DNA of 11,467 bases from an uncultured Clostridia bacterium (lineage in GTDB: Bacteria; Bacillota; Clostridia; Oscillospirales; Ruminococcaceae), in NCBI GenBank assembly GCA_947427325.1, contig CANEHP010000060.1, positions 1 to 11,467 of the forward strand. Reading direction: 5' to 3'. Position 1 is the stretch's first letter; every line of letters begins with the position of its first letter. Positions 1 to 6,566 of this stretch are shown here, piece after piece. Below the pieces are notes generated by a model. That model was not told where the DNA came from. It saw only the letters and a program-made list of their open reading frames with translations, and did not search any database. The position numbers were made by a program, and so were the translations under genes.

Positions 1-300
1 TTGCTTTGAAAATTGCCTTTCCCGTCTTGCGACGGGGCGCGCTCTCGCGAAGCTTAGGGTGACAGGGAGCAAACTTTGTCGGTGCCGCATCCTTGCGGCA
101 CTTTGGGTTTGCTCCCGACGACATCCTGTCGTCCCAAGGGGGAGGGGGAACTGCAAACCCGACAAAGCGGGGATTTCCCCCTCCCTTGTGTTTGCCCTTG
201 GGCGGCGGCGTCCGTGCCGCCGCTTTGTGGCAAACACTTTCACGTCCTTGTGAACCCTTAGGTTTCACCCTAAGAACCCTTTCCTTACCCCACTCCCCCC
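1..300. repeat. Intergenic array of nested hairpins
   Basis: This gene-free stretch is built almost entirely of perfect inverted repeats. In order: CCCGTC/GACGGG with loop TTGC (21-36); an outer 10-bp stem GGGAGCAAAC/GTTTGCTCCC (65-74, 107-116) enclosing a 7-bp stem GTGCCGC/GCGGCAC with loop ATCCTT (82-101); GACGACA/TGTCGTC (117-133); a G-rich/C-rich pair (about 136-150 with 175-187); an outer 9-bp stem GTGTTTGCC/GGCAAACAC (188-196, 229-237) enclosing an 8-bp stem with loop GTCCGT (202-223); TTCAC/GTGAA with loop GTCCTT (239-254); and CTTAGG/CCTAAG with loop TTTCAC (257-274). CTTAGGGTGA (53-62) and its complement (265-274) bracket most of the array, suggesting one element of about 220 bp. The short plus-strand reading frames here look like artefacts. 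The family is not recognised. The remainder, 301-473, shows no gene and no clear repeat. Confidence 0.75.
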
Positions 301-473
301 TTTTCCCCGCTTTGGAAGTTGGTGATTAGGAGTTTGTTTTTTCTCGGTAGGGTTTATTTTGCTTTTTGGAGTCCGTTTGTGCGTTCTTTAAAACTGTTGT
401 GCTGTTGGAGTTTGGGGCGGCTGCTGAAACAAGGGATTGGTATTGCATTTAGTATCAAGCGCAGCTCAAAAAC

Positions 474-1034
474 TCACTCAATAAGCACCACATCTTCCCC
501 GTTCTTAAAAAGCTCGTCGTTAAACTTAAACTCGGTTATCTCTCCGAAAATTTTTTCGCTTGATATTTCAAATTTGGCGGGCTTGCTCTCACCTTGGGGA
601 AAATATAAAACACAGTCGCCCGATTGTACCGTAAAGCCGTTTTCATTGTACTTTACATTAGCGCTTTGATTTTGTACCGCCGCTTCCAACGCTCTTACCA
701 TAACCGCAACGGGAGAGGCGGAAAAGTCGTCGGTAAGGCTGTCGGCAGAAAGACCGTCATAGGAAGCGGAAACCTTATCGCCCGAATAAACAAAGCACAC
801 TCCTTGAAGCTGATAGGGTTCGGAAAAAGTAATTTTCCATGTGCCGATATCGGTTCTGCTTAGCTCGGCGGCATAGCTTTGCTCCCCCTCGGTAATGTTG
901 GCGGTAAAAGTAAAAAGCTTGTTTAAATCGGGAGCTTTTGGGGCAAGTATTCCTCCGTTGCTGCCGCAGGCGGCCAAAACCAATGCGCAGACGGAAACTA
1001 CCGTACTTTTTATGGCTTTTTTAACAGCTTTCAT
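474..1034 (-). CDS. Small lipoprotein of unknown function
   Basis: A 186-residue protein, probably anchored to the outer face of the cytoplasmic membrane. The N-terminus has a Lys-rich n-region (residues 1-9), a hydrophobic core (about 11-20) and a lipobox LAAC with Cys23 as the lipidation site, followed by GSNGG. The mature part (about 24-186) has no motif I recognise. It alternates Thr/Ser-rich, strand-like segments such as FTFTANITEGEQSYAAEL and TWKITFSEPYQLQGV, which suggests a compact beta-rich domain. The start is supported by GGAGG about 6 bases upstream of the ATG. It lies 95 bp downstream of nnr in the same direction and may be co-transcribed. No clear terminator follows; the next strong structure downstream is the hairpin array at 1-274. 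It could be related to the small lipoproteins that Clostridia encode beside unrelated enzymes. The lipoprotein call is firm, the function unknown. Confidence 0.85.
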   Translation of the reverse strand: MKAVKKAIKSTVVSVCALVLAACGSNGGILAPKAPDLNKLFTFTANITEGEQSYAAELSRTDIGTWKITFSEPYQLQGVCFVYSGDKVSASYDGLSADSLTDDFSASPVAVMVRALEAAVQNQSANVKYNENGFTVQSGDCVLYFPQGESKPAKFEISSEKIFGEITEFKFNDELFKNGEDVVLIE

Positions 1035-1129
1035 AGATGTCCTCCAAGGACAAAAATATTTACCGCCTTATTTAGGTTTTGGCAATTTACAGGTGCTCAA
1101 AATTTGCCTGCTTCCTTTATTTACGGCAC

Positions 1130-2653
1130 TTAATCGGCATTTACAAGTGTTAGTCCGTCCGCAACCTCGCCTGCCAATACCGATGCGGGATTTATTCCGC
1201 TTTTCACCAATATATCGGCGGATTTTCCGTGAAGATAAGCACCTAACACAGCAGCTTGAAACGGCTCGATTCCCTGTGCCGCCAATCCTCCGATTATTCC
1301 TGTCAGCACATCGCCGCTGCCTGCTTTTGCAAGTGCGCTGTTTCCGGAGGTGTTGATATAGATTTTTCCGTCAGGTGCGGCAATTATGCTGTTCTGTCCC
1401 TTTAGCAGCAGTATAACACGGTATTTAACGGCAAAATTGCGGGCAAGGTTTAAGCGGTCGCCTTGAACAACAGGCACGGCTGCTTTAATCAGCCTTGCAA
1501 ATTCCCCGGGGTGGGGGGTTAAAATAATAGGGCGGTTGTTGTCCTTTAAAACATTTATATTGCCGTTCAGACAATTTATTCCGTCTGCGTCCAAAATTAT
1601 GGGACAATTTCCTTTTTTCAGCAGAAAGGTCAGTATTTCTCTTGTGCTGTCATTGTTTCCCATACCGCAGCCTATTGTGATTGCGGAAGCCTTTTCCGCC
1701 TCTTCTCCCAAAAGGGCTGAATTACTGCCGTTAATAAAGCCGTCCTTATCCTCTGAAAGATTTAAGAAAACACATTCGGGAAGGGAGGCCGCAGCGGCGT
1801 TTACGGCTTCATCAACAGAGGCAAGAGTAACAAGTCCCGCTCCCGCACGAAGAGCAGCTTTTGAGGAAAGCACAGCCGCCCCTCTGTATCGGCGGCTTCC
1901 CGCCACATTAAGCACCCTGCCGAAGGTGCCCTTGTTGGAGCTTGCGGATCTTTGCGGCAGCAGTCCCGTAATATCCTCGGGCGTGAAAACTCCCTCGTAT
2001 TCTTTATAGAAGCGGTCGGTTATTCCGATGTTTATTACCTTCAGCTCGCCGCAGAAATCACGGCAGGGATAATTCAGCATACCCGCCTTTACCGCAGCCA
2101 GAACAAGAGTTACATGGGGCTTAAAGCTGCCTTGGGAGATTTTGCCGCTGTTTCCGTTTACTCCGCTGGGAATATCCACGGAAATTTTAAAGGATTTGCA
2201 GTTATTTACATATTCAAAAAGTTCGGCTGTCTCTTTGGGCAAATCGCCGTGAAAGCCCGTGCCGAAGACGCAGTCGATGATCACATCCGCCTTGCTTAAC
2301 AAAGCCTTTGCCTTGTGGGGATTTTTCTTGCAGGCTGTTCCTTTAAGGGCGGCTTTGTGAGCCTTGATACACGCCCTTGCCGTGTCGGTGCGGGGGCATT
2401 TATCGGTAAGAATCACCCTTGCTTCAGCCCCCGCCTCGGTAAGCAAAAAGGCAAGCTCAATTCCGTCGCCGCCGTTGTTGCCCGAGCCGCAAATCAGCAC
2501 AAAGGACAAGGTCTTATAATTTTCAAAACGCTCTTTGATAAAATCAAAACAGCCCTTTGCGGCGTTTTGCATAAGCTTTACTCTTGTTAAGCCCCTTTCC
2601 TCGGAAAGCAGCTCTGCATCTGACATTTGTTTTGTGTTAACCAAAAAAATCAT
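1130..2653 (-). CDS. nnr: Bifunctional NAD(P)H-hydrate epimerase / ADP-dependent dehydratase
   Basis: A cytosolic metabolite-repair enzyme of 507 residues, the usual length for the fused NnrE-NnrD form. The N-terminal YjeF domain (about 1-215) epimerises R- and S-NAD(P)HX. Visible marks are the CGSGNNGGDG nucleotide loop (55-64), IIDCVFGTG (125-133) and SVDIPSG (158-164). The C-terminal ribokinase-like domain (about 225-500) dehydrates S-NAD(P)HX using ADP. It shows ILDADGIN (353-360), LTPHPGEF (378-385), LKGQNS (417-422) and the signature NTSGNSALAKAGSGDVLTG (434-452), with D448 as the expected catalytic Asp. Both domains look complete. The start codon follows a GGAG that is rather far upstream (about 14 bases), so translation may be modest. 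The gene is separated from the upstream small membrane gene by repeat B, and the lipoprotein gene lies downstream. Function is assigned from established family knowledge. Confidence 0.96.
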   Translation of the reverse strand: MIFLVNTKQMSDAELLSEERGLTRVKLMQNAAKGCFDFIKERFENYKTLSFVLICGSGNNGGDGIELAFLLTEAGAEARVILTDKCPRTDTARACIKAHKAALKGTACKKNPHKAKALLSKADVIIDCVFGTGFHGDLPKETAELFEYVNNCKSFKISVDIPSGVNGNSGKISQGSFKPHVTLVLAAVKAGMLNYPCRDFCGELKVINIGITDRFYKEYEGVFTPEDITGLLPQRSASSNKGTFGRVLNVAGSRRYRGAAVLSSKAALRAGAGLVTLASVDEAVNAAAASLPECVFLNLSEDKDGFINGSNSALLGEEAEKASAITIGCGMGNNDSTREILTFLLKKGNCPIILDADGINCLNGNINVLKDNNRPIILTPHPGEFARLIKAAVPVVQGDRLNLARNFAVKYRVILLLKGQNSIIAAPDGKIYINTSGNSALAKAGSGDVLTGIIGGLAAQGIEPFQAAVLGAYLHGKSADILVKSGINPASVLAGEVADGLTLVNAD

Positions 2654-2689
2654 AGCCGTTATTATTGCTCCTACAAAGGATTAAAAAGA

Positions 2690-2847
2690 AAGGGACTGTA
2701 AAAAAATTGACGGTGAACAGTTGACGGTTAAGGCGTCGGCTTCGCAACACGTAACAGATTTGAATTTTTACGGTGAAGCCGTTCCGCAACTGTCAACTGT
2801 CAACTGTCAACTGTCAACTGTACACTTTCAATTTTTTACAGTCCCTT
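2690..2847. repeat. Palindromic repeat family B, full copy with 7-mer tandem
   Basis: The terminal inverted repeats are near perfect: the left end begins AAGGGACTGTAAAAAA (2690-) and the right end is TTTTTTACAGTCCCTT (to 2847), about 20 bp each. The right arm contains five exact tandem copies of CAACTGT. The left arm has single ACAGTTG/TTGACGG-like units that could pair with them. The middle carries GCGTCGGCTTCGC. The element occupies most of the gap between the small membrane gene and nnr. A partial second copy lies at 6483-6553. Whether it is a miniature mobile element or a structured transcript cannot be told from sequence alone; clear target duplications were not seen. Confidence 0.8.
2787..2821 (+). 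repeat. Tandem repeat CAACTGT x5
   Basis: Five exact head-to-tail copies of the heptamer CAACTGT, with no mismatches, inside repeat B. The sequence just downstream (ACACTTTC) leaves the pattern. The other strand reads ACAGTTG, which occurs singly in the left arm of the same element (2717-2723) and as TTGACAGTTGACAG in the partial copy near 6513. Confidence 0.95.
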
Positions 2848-2875
2848 GGGATTACTGATTTGATTTACTGCTCAA

Positions 2876-3094
2876 TTACTTATTCTCGGAGTCGCCGTCC
2901 TCATTTTTGCCGTTCTCGGACTTAGCAGCCTTTTTTGCAGCCTTTTGCTGTTCCTTTTTCTTTTTTGAAACAGTGGAAACTATAAAAAATATAACCATAC
3001 AAGCTACCAAAACAACAGCGGCAATAACAAGGGGCATATATTTCATATCTACGCCTGTGCTGACATTAGTTAGTAAATTCATAAAATTCATCAT
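2876..3094 (-). CDS. Small single-helix membrane protein with charged tail
   Basis: A 72-residue protein with a short polar N-terminus (1-18), one strongly hydrophobic helix (about 19-41, MPLVIAAVVLVACMVIFFIV) and a highly charged tail (44-72). The tail is first Lys-rich (KKKKEQQKAAKKAAK) and then acidic. The positive-inside rule puts the tail in the cytoplasm. The stretch STGVDMKYMP, then the helix, then KKKK, resembles a C-terminal sortase sorting signal, but no ectodomain precedes it. I take this as a resemblance only. The start is ATG at 3094, although the next codon and residue 5 are also Met. AAGGAGAAAGGAAG lies upstream. A possible minus-strand -10 (TATAAT, 3224 down to 3219) lies about 125 bp upstream of the start. 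The gene is followed by repeat B and then nnr. The function is unknown. Confidence 0.75.
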   Translation of the reverse strand: MMNFMNLLTNVSTGVDMKYMPLVIAAVVLVACMVIFFIVSTVSKKKKEQQKAAKKAAKSENGKNEDGDSENK

Positions 3095-3218
3095 AGTATT
3101 TTAACTTCCTTTCTCCTTAAAAGCCAAATCAATCATCGGCAGATCCGCAAATTAATAAAAATGCGGAAAGCTTTAAGCTGCGAATAAAGGCCGTGATTCA
3201 AGTCGCTATAAGTTATGT

Positions 3219-3224
3219 ATTATA
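3219..3224 (-). promoter_or_regulatory. Possible -10 box upstream of the small membrane gene
   Basis: Minus-strand TATAAT in an AT-rich stretch of the 182-bp gap between the DUF6062-type gene and the small membrane gene. No convincing -35 is seen at 16-18 bp, so this is a weak call based on one hexamer. The gap also holds no obvious terminator for the DUF6062-type gene, so read-through from it is possible. Confidence 0.3.
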
Positions 3225-3276
3225 TTATTGTAGTCATATCTTTTTCTAAAAAAGTTTCAGCAAATAAATTTAACTT

Positions 3277-3975
3277 TTATTTATCTGTCGCCTCCCGTCC
3301 GGTTAAAAACTTTATAGCTCTTTGAACAGAGGTTCTTATATGCTCCATTTCCTCATTGTGAAGGGATTTGGCATTGCGGTAGTCAAAGCTTTTGTTAAAC
3401 TGCTCCACATCGGCGGTAAGCTGCTTCATATAGCTGTCTGTAAGCTCCTCCAGATCCTTTTTAAAAGCGGAAAAGTCGCCCTTTGACATATTCTCGCTGC
3501 CCTTTGCCAAAAGCAGCTTGTAGTGAGGAAGACAGATAAACTCCTGTCTTTGGAACAGTTTTTTAAAGTCGGGATCTTTAACATACATCTGAAATACCGT
3601 TTCAAGAGTATGATTAACGCCCCAATTTACCTTTTCGCATACAAAGCAGGTAGCGCCCGCCTGCTCGATTTTCTTTCCCTTGCCTATTCCGAAGGGCATT
3701 TTTGAACCAAACAAATCCTTTTCCTTTTCCGCCAAGTGAGTGCTGAGCATTAAACCCAAGGAAAGCCTGTTATTTTGCCGCAGAAGCATATTATAGTGAG
3801 TGTGGCAAAATCCTGATTTGTTCGTCTCTATCCTTACATCAGGCTCCATCATAGCCGCCCCCATTATATATTCGCTGATATGCTGTTCTATTCCGTCCCT
3901 GAGGCGGCATATGGGACAGCCGTCGCAAGGTCCGAACACATCGTTAACGGGAATTGTCAGAATACTTTCACGCAT
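3277..3975 (-). CDS. DUF6062-type Cys/His-rich protein
   Basis: A 232-residue soluble protein with four paired Cys/His clusters: CDGCPIC (C17, C20, C23), CHTHY (C57, H60), CFVC (C110, C113) and CLPHY (C148, H151). The arrangement CxxC ... CxxH ... CxxC ... CxxH looks like a duplicated metal-binding unit with two sites, but no metal has been shown here. The C-terminal third (about 165-232) is charged and helical. I recall this pattern from the uncharacterised DUF6062 family of Clostridia; that assignment is from memory of motifs, and the biochemical role is unknown. The start is supported by GGAGGGC about 8 bases before the ATG. It is divergent from the ogg gene, with 116 bp between starts. 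Most likely it is the first gene of the minus-strand group. Confidence 0.75.
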   Translation of the reverse strand: MRESILTIPVNDVFGPCDGCPICRLRDGIEQHISEYIMGAAMMEPDVRIETNKSGFCHTHYNMLLRQNNRLSLGLMLSTHLAEKEKDLFGSKMPFGIGKGKKIEQAGATCFVCEKVNWGVNHTLETVFQMYVKDPDFKKLFQRQEFICLPHYKLLLAKGSENMSKGDFSAFKKDLEELTDSYMKQLTADVEQFNKSFDYRNAKSLHNEEMEHIRTSVQRAIKFLTGREATDK

Positions 3976-4020
3976 TTTTATTGCCCTCCGAAAAATTTTA
4001 AGAAATATTTAAAAATAATG

Positions 4021-4049
4021 TTGTCTTTTCTTTATTATTGTATTATAAT
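4021..4049 (+). promoter_or_regulatory. Sigma-A-type promoter for the ogg gene
   Basis: TTGTCT (4021-4026) and TATAAT (4044-4049) are separated by exactly 17 bp. The expected start site falls near 4056, about 35 bp before the ogg start codon. The -10 lies in TATTATAATA, which is self-complementary, so the same bases could also serve a minus-strand promoter for the DUF6062-type gene. No good minus-strand -35 is visible. Confidence 0.6.
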
Positions 4050-4091
4050 ATGGATAAATAATCAAGAGAAAACGGAAGAAAAAATAAAAAA

Positions 4092-4889
4092 ATGAAATTT
4101 GAAGTGAATTGCAGCTGCTTAAATTTAAAGCAGACCTTATTTTGCGGTCAATGCTTTAGATTTAAGGAAATCGGGGATAATATATTCGAGGGCATTGCCC
4201 TTAATAAATATGTAAGGCTGAGACAGCTTGAAAAGGGCATAGAAATTGAAGCGGCGGAAGAAGACCTGCCGTTTTGGAAGGGCTACTTTGATTTGGATTT
4301 GGACTATGATATGCTTATGGAGCGGTTTTGCCTTGACGCAACCTTAAAAAAAGCCTGTGAGGGCAGAAAAATCAGAGTGCTTAAGCAAGAGCCATTTGAA
4401 ACCCTTATAAGCTTTATCATTTCTCAAAATAACAATATAAAGCGTATAACGGGGATAATCGACCGTCTCTGCGAATGCTTTGGCGAAAAAATCAAAGGGG
4501 GATATGCTTTCCCCACCCCAAAGACTATGGAAAAGCTCACCGCCGAGGATTTAGCGCCGCTGAGAGCGGGCTTCAGGGCAAAGTACATAGTAGACGCAGT
4601 TCAAAAGGTCGCAGGCGGCGAGGTTGATTTTGAGAAAATACAAAAAATGTCCGATAATGAGGCAAGGGAAGCCTTAAAAACAATCAAGGGAGTAGGCGAC
4701 AAGGTGGCGGACTGCGTACTGCTGTTCGGACTTCACCGTCTTGCCGCCGTTCCCAAGGATGTGTGGATAAAGAGAATTAACGCACATTACTACCCCGACG
4801 GATATCCTGATTGTATGGGAGAGTATGCGGGAATCGCTCAGCAGTATTTGTTTGATTTTGCGAGAAACGACGCTGATTTTCCCAAGTGA
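4092..4889 (+). CDS. ogg: 8-oxoguanine DNA glycosylase/AP lyase, OGG1 type
   Basis: A base-excision repair enzyme of 265 residues that removes 8-oxoguanine opposite C and can nick the abasic site. The N-terminal domain (about 1-95) contains FCGQCFRF (17-24), the usual start of the OGG1-type fold. FETLISFIISQNNNIKRI (102-119) is the conserved helix with the Asn-rich loop. The helix-hairpin-helix is TIKGVGDKVADCVLLFG (197-213), with K204 as the Schiff-base lysine. VPKDVWIKR (220-228) carries the catalytic Asp D223. The order and spacing match bacterial and eukaryotic OGG1-type enzymes rather than MutY or Nth, and no 4Fe-4S cysteine cluster is present. The ATG at 4092 follows a weak GGAAG. It is the first gene of a plus-strand group with the zinc-ribbon gene (68 bp downstream) and ung. 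Confidence 0.93.
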   Translation: MKFEVNCSCLNLKQTLFCGQCFRFKEIGDNIFEGIALNKYVRLRQLEKGIEIEAAEEDLPFWKGYFDLDLDYDMLMERFCLDATLKKACEGRKIRVLKQEPFETLISFIISQNNNIKRITGIIDRLCECFGEKIKGGYAFPTPKTMEKLTAEDLAPLRAGFRAKYIVDAVQKVAGGEVDFEKIQKMSDNEAREALKTIKGVGDKVADCVLLFGLHRLAAVPKDVWIKRINAHYYPDGYPDCMGEYAGIAQQYLFDFARNDADFPK

Positions 4890-4941
4890 CGGTGTTTTAA
4901 ATTATTTATCGGCATTTGAAATATTAAAGAATTAAATTGCG

Positions 4942-4948
4942 AAAGGAA
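4942..4948 (+). promoter_or_regulatory. Ribosome binding site fixing the zinc-ribbon start
   Basis: AAAGGAA lies 9 bases before ATG 4958. A longer reading from TTG 4937 would place this site inside the coding region and add seven residues before the MKCRSCG zinc ribbon, so 4958 is preferred. Confidence 0.65.
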
Positions 4949-4957
4949 CAAGTAAAA

Positions 4958-5677
4958 ATGAAATGCAGATCCTGTGGTGAAGAAATTGCGGAAAGCAACA
5001 AGTTTTGCGGAATATGCGGCGCGCCGAATACGGCAAGGGAAGAGGCACAGAATGACCGTATCGGCGAAAGTGCGGCGGAGGAACAAATTGACGATATTTT
5101 GAACAGCTATGGCGGAAAATCGGAGGAAGAAGCAAATTCTTGGGAGAACTCGAAACTCGGTTGGGAAGACGGCAATGAAGAACCTGCCGATAAAGAGACT
5201 GACGCTGCGGAAGACGCAGAGGGCGCTGTCGGAATTGCGGAAAATGCCGAACAGGAGAGGACCGCTGATTTTAACGGCAAAAAAAGCGAAAATATTCCGC
5301 AGAACTTTCAAGGGGGAAATCCTCAATATAACCCCAATAATATGCCTTACGGAAATTATCCTCCCTATAATCAAAACGGATATTACGGCTCAAATATGAA
5401 CGGCTATCCTCAAAATCCCGCCTTTGTTCCTCTCTGTAATCAGAATAATCAGAACGACGGCAAAAAGGAAGAGAGCGAAAAGGAGAAAAAAACGATTTCC
5501 GTGGGCGTTGCGGTATTCTGCATTATTGTGGCGCTGATTATGTCGGCATTTTGCGGATTTCTTTTGGAAACCTGCCTTAGAAACAATATAAATCCCTTTG
5601 CCGCCGCTAAGACAGGCAGCGTGGTTCATATCCCGGGCTTGCAGGATATTTTACGGAATTTACAAATAATTTTATAA
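4958..5677 (+). CDS. Zinc-ribbon membrane protein with low-complexity linker
   Basis: A 239-residue protein. It opens with a zinc ribbon of the zinc_ribbon_2 kind, CRSC (C3, C6) and CGIC (C17, C20). An acidic, Glu/Ala-rich stretch follows (about 25-105), then a Pro/Asn/Tyr/Gly-rich segment (about 115-165) and a Lys/Glu-rich patch (169-178). One transmembrane helix (about 182-203) precedes a short tail ending in LQDILRNLQIIL. The ribbon is therefore probably cytoplasmic, with the tail outside. This build is common in Clostridia, where such proteins are thought to be membrane-linked adaptors, but no substrate is known. The tail after the helix is only about 36 residues, so the gene may be a short family member or C-terminally truncated. 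It lies between two DNA glycosylase genes on the same strand; a role in repair is not implied by its sequence. Confidence 0.8.
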   Translation: MKCRSCGEEIAESNKFCGICGAPNTAREEAQNDRIGESAAEEQIDDILNSYGGKSEEEANSWENSKLGWEDGNEEPADKETDAAEDAEGAVGIAENAEQERTADFNGKKSENIPQNFQGGNPQYNPNNMPYGNYPPYNQNGYYGSNMNGYPQNPAFVPLCNQNNQNDGKKEESEKEKKTISVGVAVFCIIVALIMSAFCGFLLETCLRNNINPFAAAKTGSVVHIPGLQDILRNLQIIL

Positions 5678-5715
5678 GGTCCTGCCGCACAAATCAAGGA
5701 GCACGCCTCCTATTG

Positions 5716-5725
5716 GAACATGTTC
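5716..5725. promoter_or_regulatory. Perfect palindrome GAACATGTTC upstream of ung
   Basis: A 10-bp perfect palindrome in the 86-bp gap before ung. It recalls the Gram-positive LexA/DinR box (GAAC-N4-GTTC), but the centre here is 2 bp rather than 4 bp, so it is not a canonical SOS box. The same word class (GAACATGTTC, GAACTTGTTC) ends family C repeats elsewhere in the window, so a repeat remnant is an alternative explanation. Confidence 0.35.
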
Positions 5726-5763
5726 AAAAATTTCGGAAAATAAAATTGACGGAGATTGTTAAA

Positions 5764-6432
5764 ATGGTTAACATCGGCAACAGCTGGGACGAAATCTTAA
5801 AAGAGGAATTTAACAAGGATTATTACTTAAAGCTGCGTGAATTTCTCAAAGGCGAATATGGCAAATATACCGTATATCCGCCCATGAACGATATTTTTAA
5901 TTCCCTTAAATATGCGGATTACAGCGGCTTAAAGGCAGTTATTATCGGTCAGGATCCTTACCATGAGCCGGGTCAGGCTCATGGGCTTGCCTTTTCGGTA
6001 AAAAAGGGAAACAGAATACCTCCTTCTCTCCAAAACATTTACAAGGAGCTTGAAAGCGATTTGGGAATACCTCCCGCAGGTCACGGAGAGCTTACGGCTT
6101 GGGCAAGGCAGGGGGTGCTGCTTTTAAACAACGCCCTTACCGTAAGGCAGGGAGCGGCAAACAGCCACAGAGGAAAAGGCTGGGAGCAGCTTACCGACGC
6201 AATAATCGAAAAGGTGAATTTAAAGAAAGAGCCTGTGGTGTACTTGCTTTGGGGCGCAAATGCGAGAGAGAAAACCAAGCTGATAAATAATCCGAATCAT
6301 CTTATACTTACCGCCGCTCACCCAAGCCCCCTTTCCGCTTATAACGGCTTTTTCGGGTGCAGGCATTTTTCTAAGGCTAATGAGTTTTTAAAAAGCAAGG
6401 GCGTTTCGGAGATTGATTGGAGAGTCGAATAA
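5764..6432 (+). CDS. ung: Uracil-DNA glycosylase, family 1
   Basis: Excises uracil from DNA, the first step of base-excision repair of deaminated cytosine or misincorporated dUTP; cytosolic. With ATG 5764 the protein has 222 residues, the normal family length. All family 1 motifs are present: the water-activating loop GQDPYHEPGQAHGLAFSV (62-79, catalytic D64), NNALTVRQGAANSH (122-135), LLWGANA (161-167), and the Leu intercalation loop HPSPLSAYNGFFG (186-198, catalytic H186). The start is chosen because GGAG (5751-5754) lies 9 bases before ATG 5764. The upstream TTG at 5713 would add 17 residues not typical of the family. It is the third gene of the plus-strand group, and its stop is 134 bp before the bidirectional terminator at 6567. 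Confidence 0.97.
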   Translation: MVNIGNSWDEILKEEFNKDYYLKLREFLKGEYGKYTVYPPMNDIFNSLKYADYSGLKAVIIGQDPYHEPGQAHGLAFSVKKGNRIPPSLQNIYKELESDLGIPPAGHGELTAWARQGVLLLNNALTVRQGAANSHRGKGWEQLTDAIIEKVNLKKEPVVYLLWGANAREKTKLINNPNHLILTAAHPSPLSAYNGFFGCRHFSKANEFLKSKGVSEIDWRVE

Positions 6433-6452
6433 CATAAGGGAAAAAGGGAAAC

Positions 6453-6468
6453 AGTATGAGAACAAGTT
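6453..6468 (-). repeat. Fragment of a family C repeat end
   Basis: The minus strand reads ATAACTTGTTCTCATAC, close to the family C end at 11419 (GAACTTGTTCTCATAG). It is only about 14 bp long and stands just after ung, so it is either a worn remnant or a chance match. Confidence 0.35.
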
Positions 6469-6482
6469 ATAATATTATTTCT

Positions 6483-6553
6483 AAGGGGCTGTAAAAAAAT
6501 GACAGTTTACGATTGACAGTTGACAGCTAAGATGTCGGCTTCGCCGACGAATT
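6483..6553 (+). repeat. Partial copy of repeat family B
   Basis: It begins AAGGGGCTGTAAAAAAA and continues with TTGACAGTTGACAG and GTCGGCTTCGCCGAC, in the same order as the left arm of the B element at 2690. The right arm and the long CAACTGT tandem are missing. The copy stops where GGAATTAGTA, which looks like a family A end (6554-6563), begins. GTCGGC/GCCGAC forms a tight hairpin with a TTC loop. Confidence 0.7.
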
Positions 6554-6566
6554 GGAATTAGTATAA

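Noticed and set aside
59..329. Three overlapping plus-strand reading frames of 61-78 codons at the left end
   Set aside because: They run through perfect nested hairpins, overlap each other in all frames and have Cys/Pro/Arg-rich products without ribosome binding sites; they are by-products of the repeat array.
319..669. Plus-strand frame of 116 codons
   Set aside because: It overlaps the lipoprotein gene on the opposite strand, which has a clear lipobox and a good ribosome binding site.
2787..2821. CAACTGT tandem as a CRISPR array
   Set aside because: Units are 7 bp, directly adjacent and without spacers; no cas genes are in the window.
5697..5711. AGGAG/CTCCT hairpin after the zinc-ribbon gene as a terminator
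   Set aside because: The stem is only 5 bp and no T-run follows.
5716..5725. GAACATGTTC as a canonical SOS box for ung
   Set aside because: The Gram-positive LexA box needs four bases between GAAC and GTTC; only two are present. Kept only as a palindrome of unknown role.
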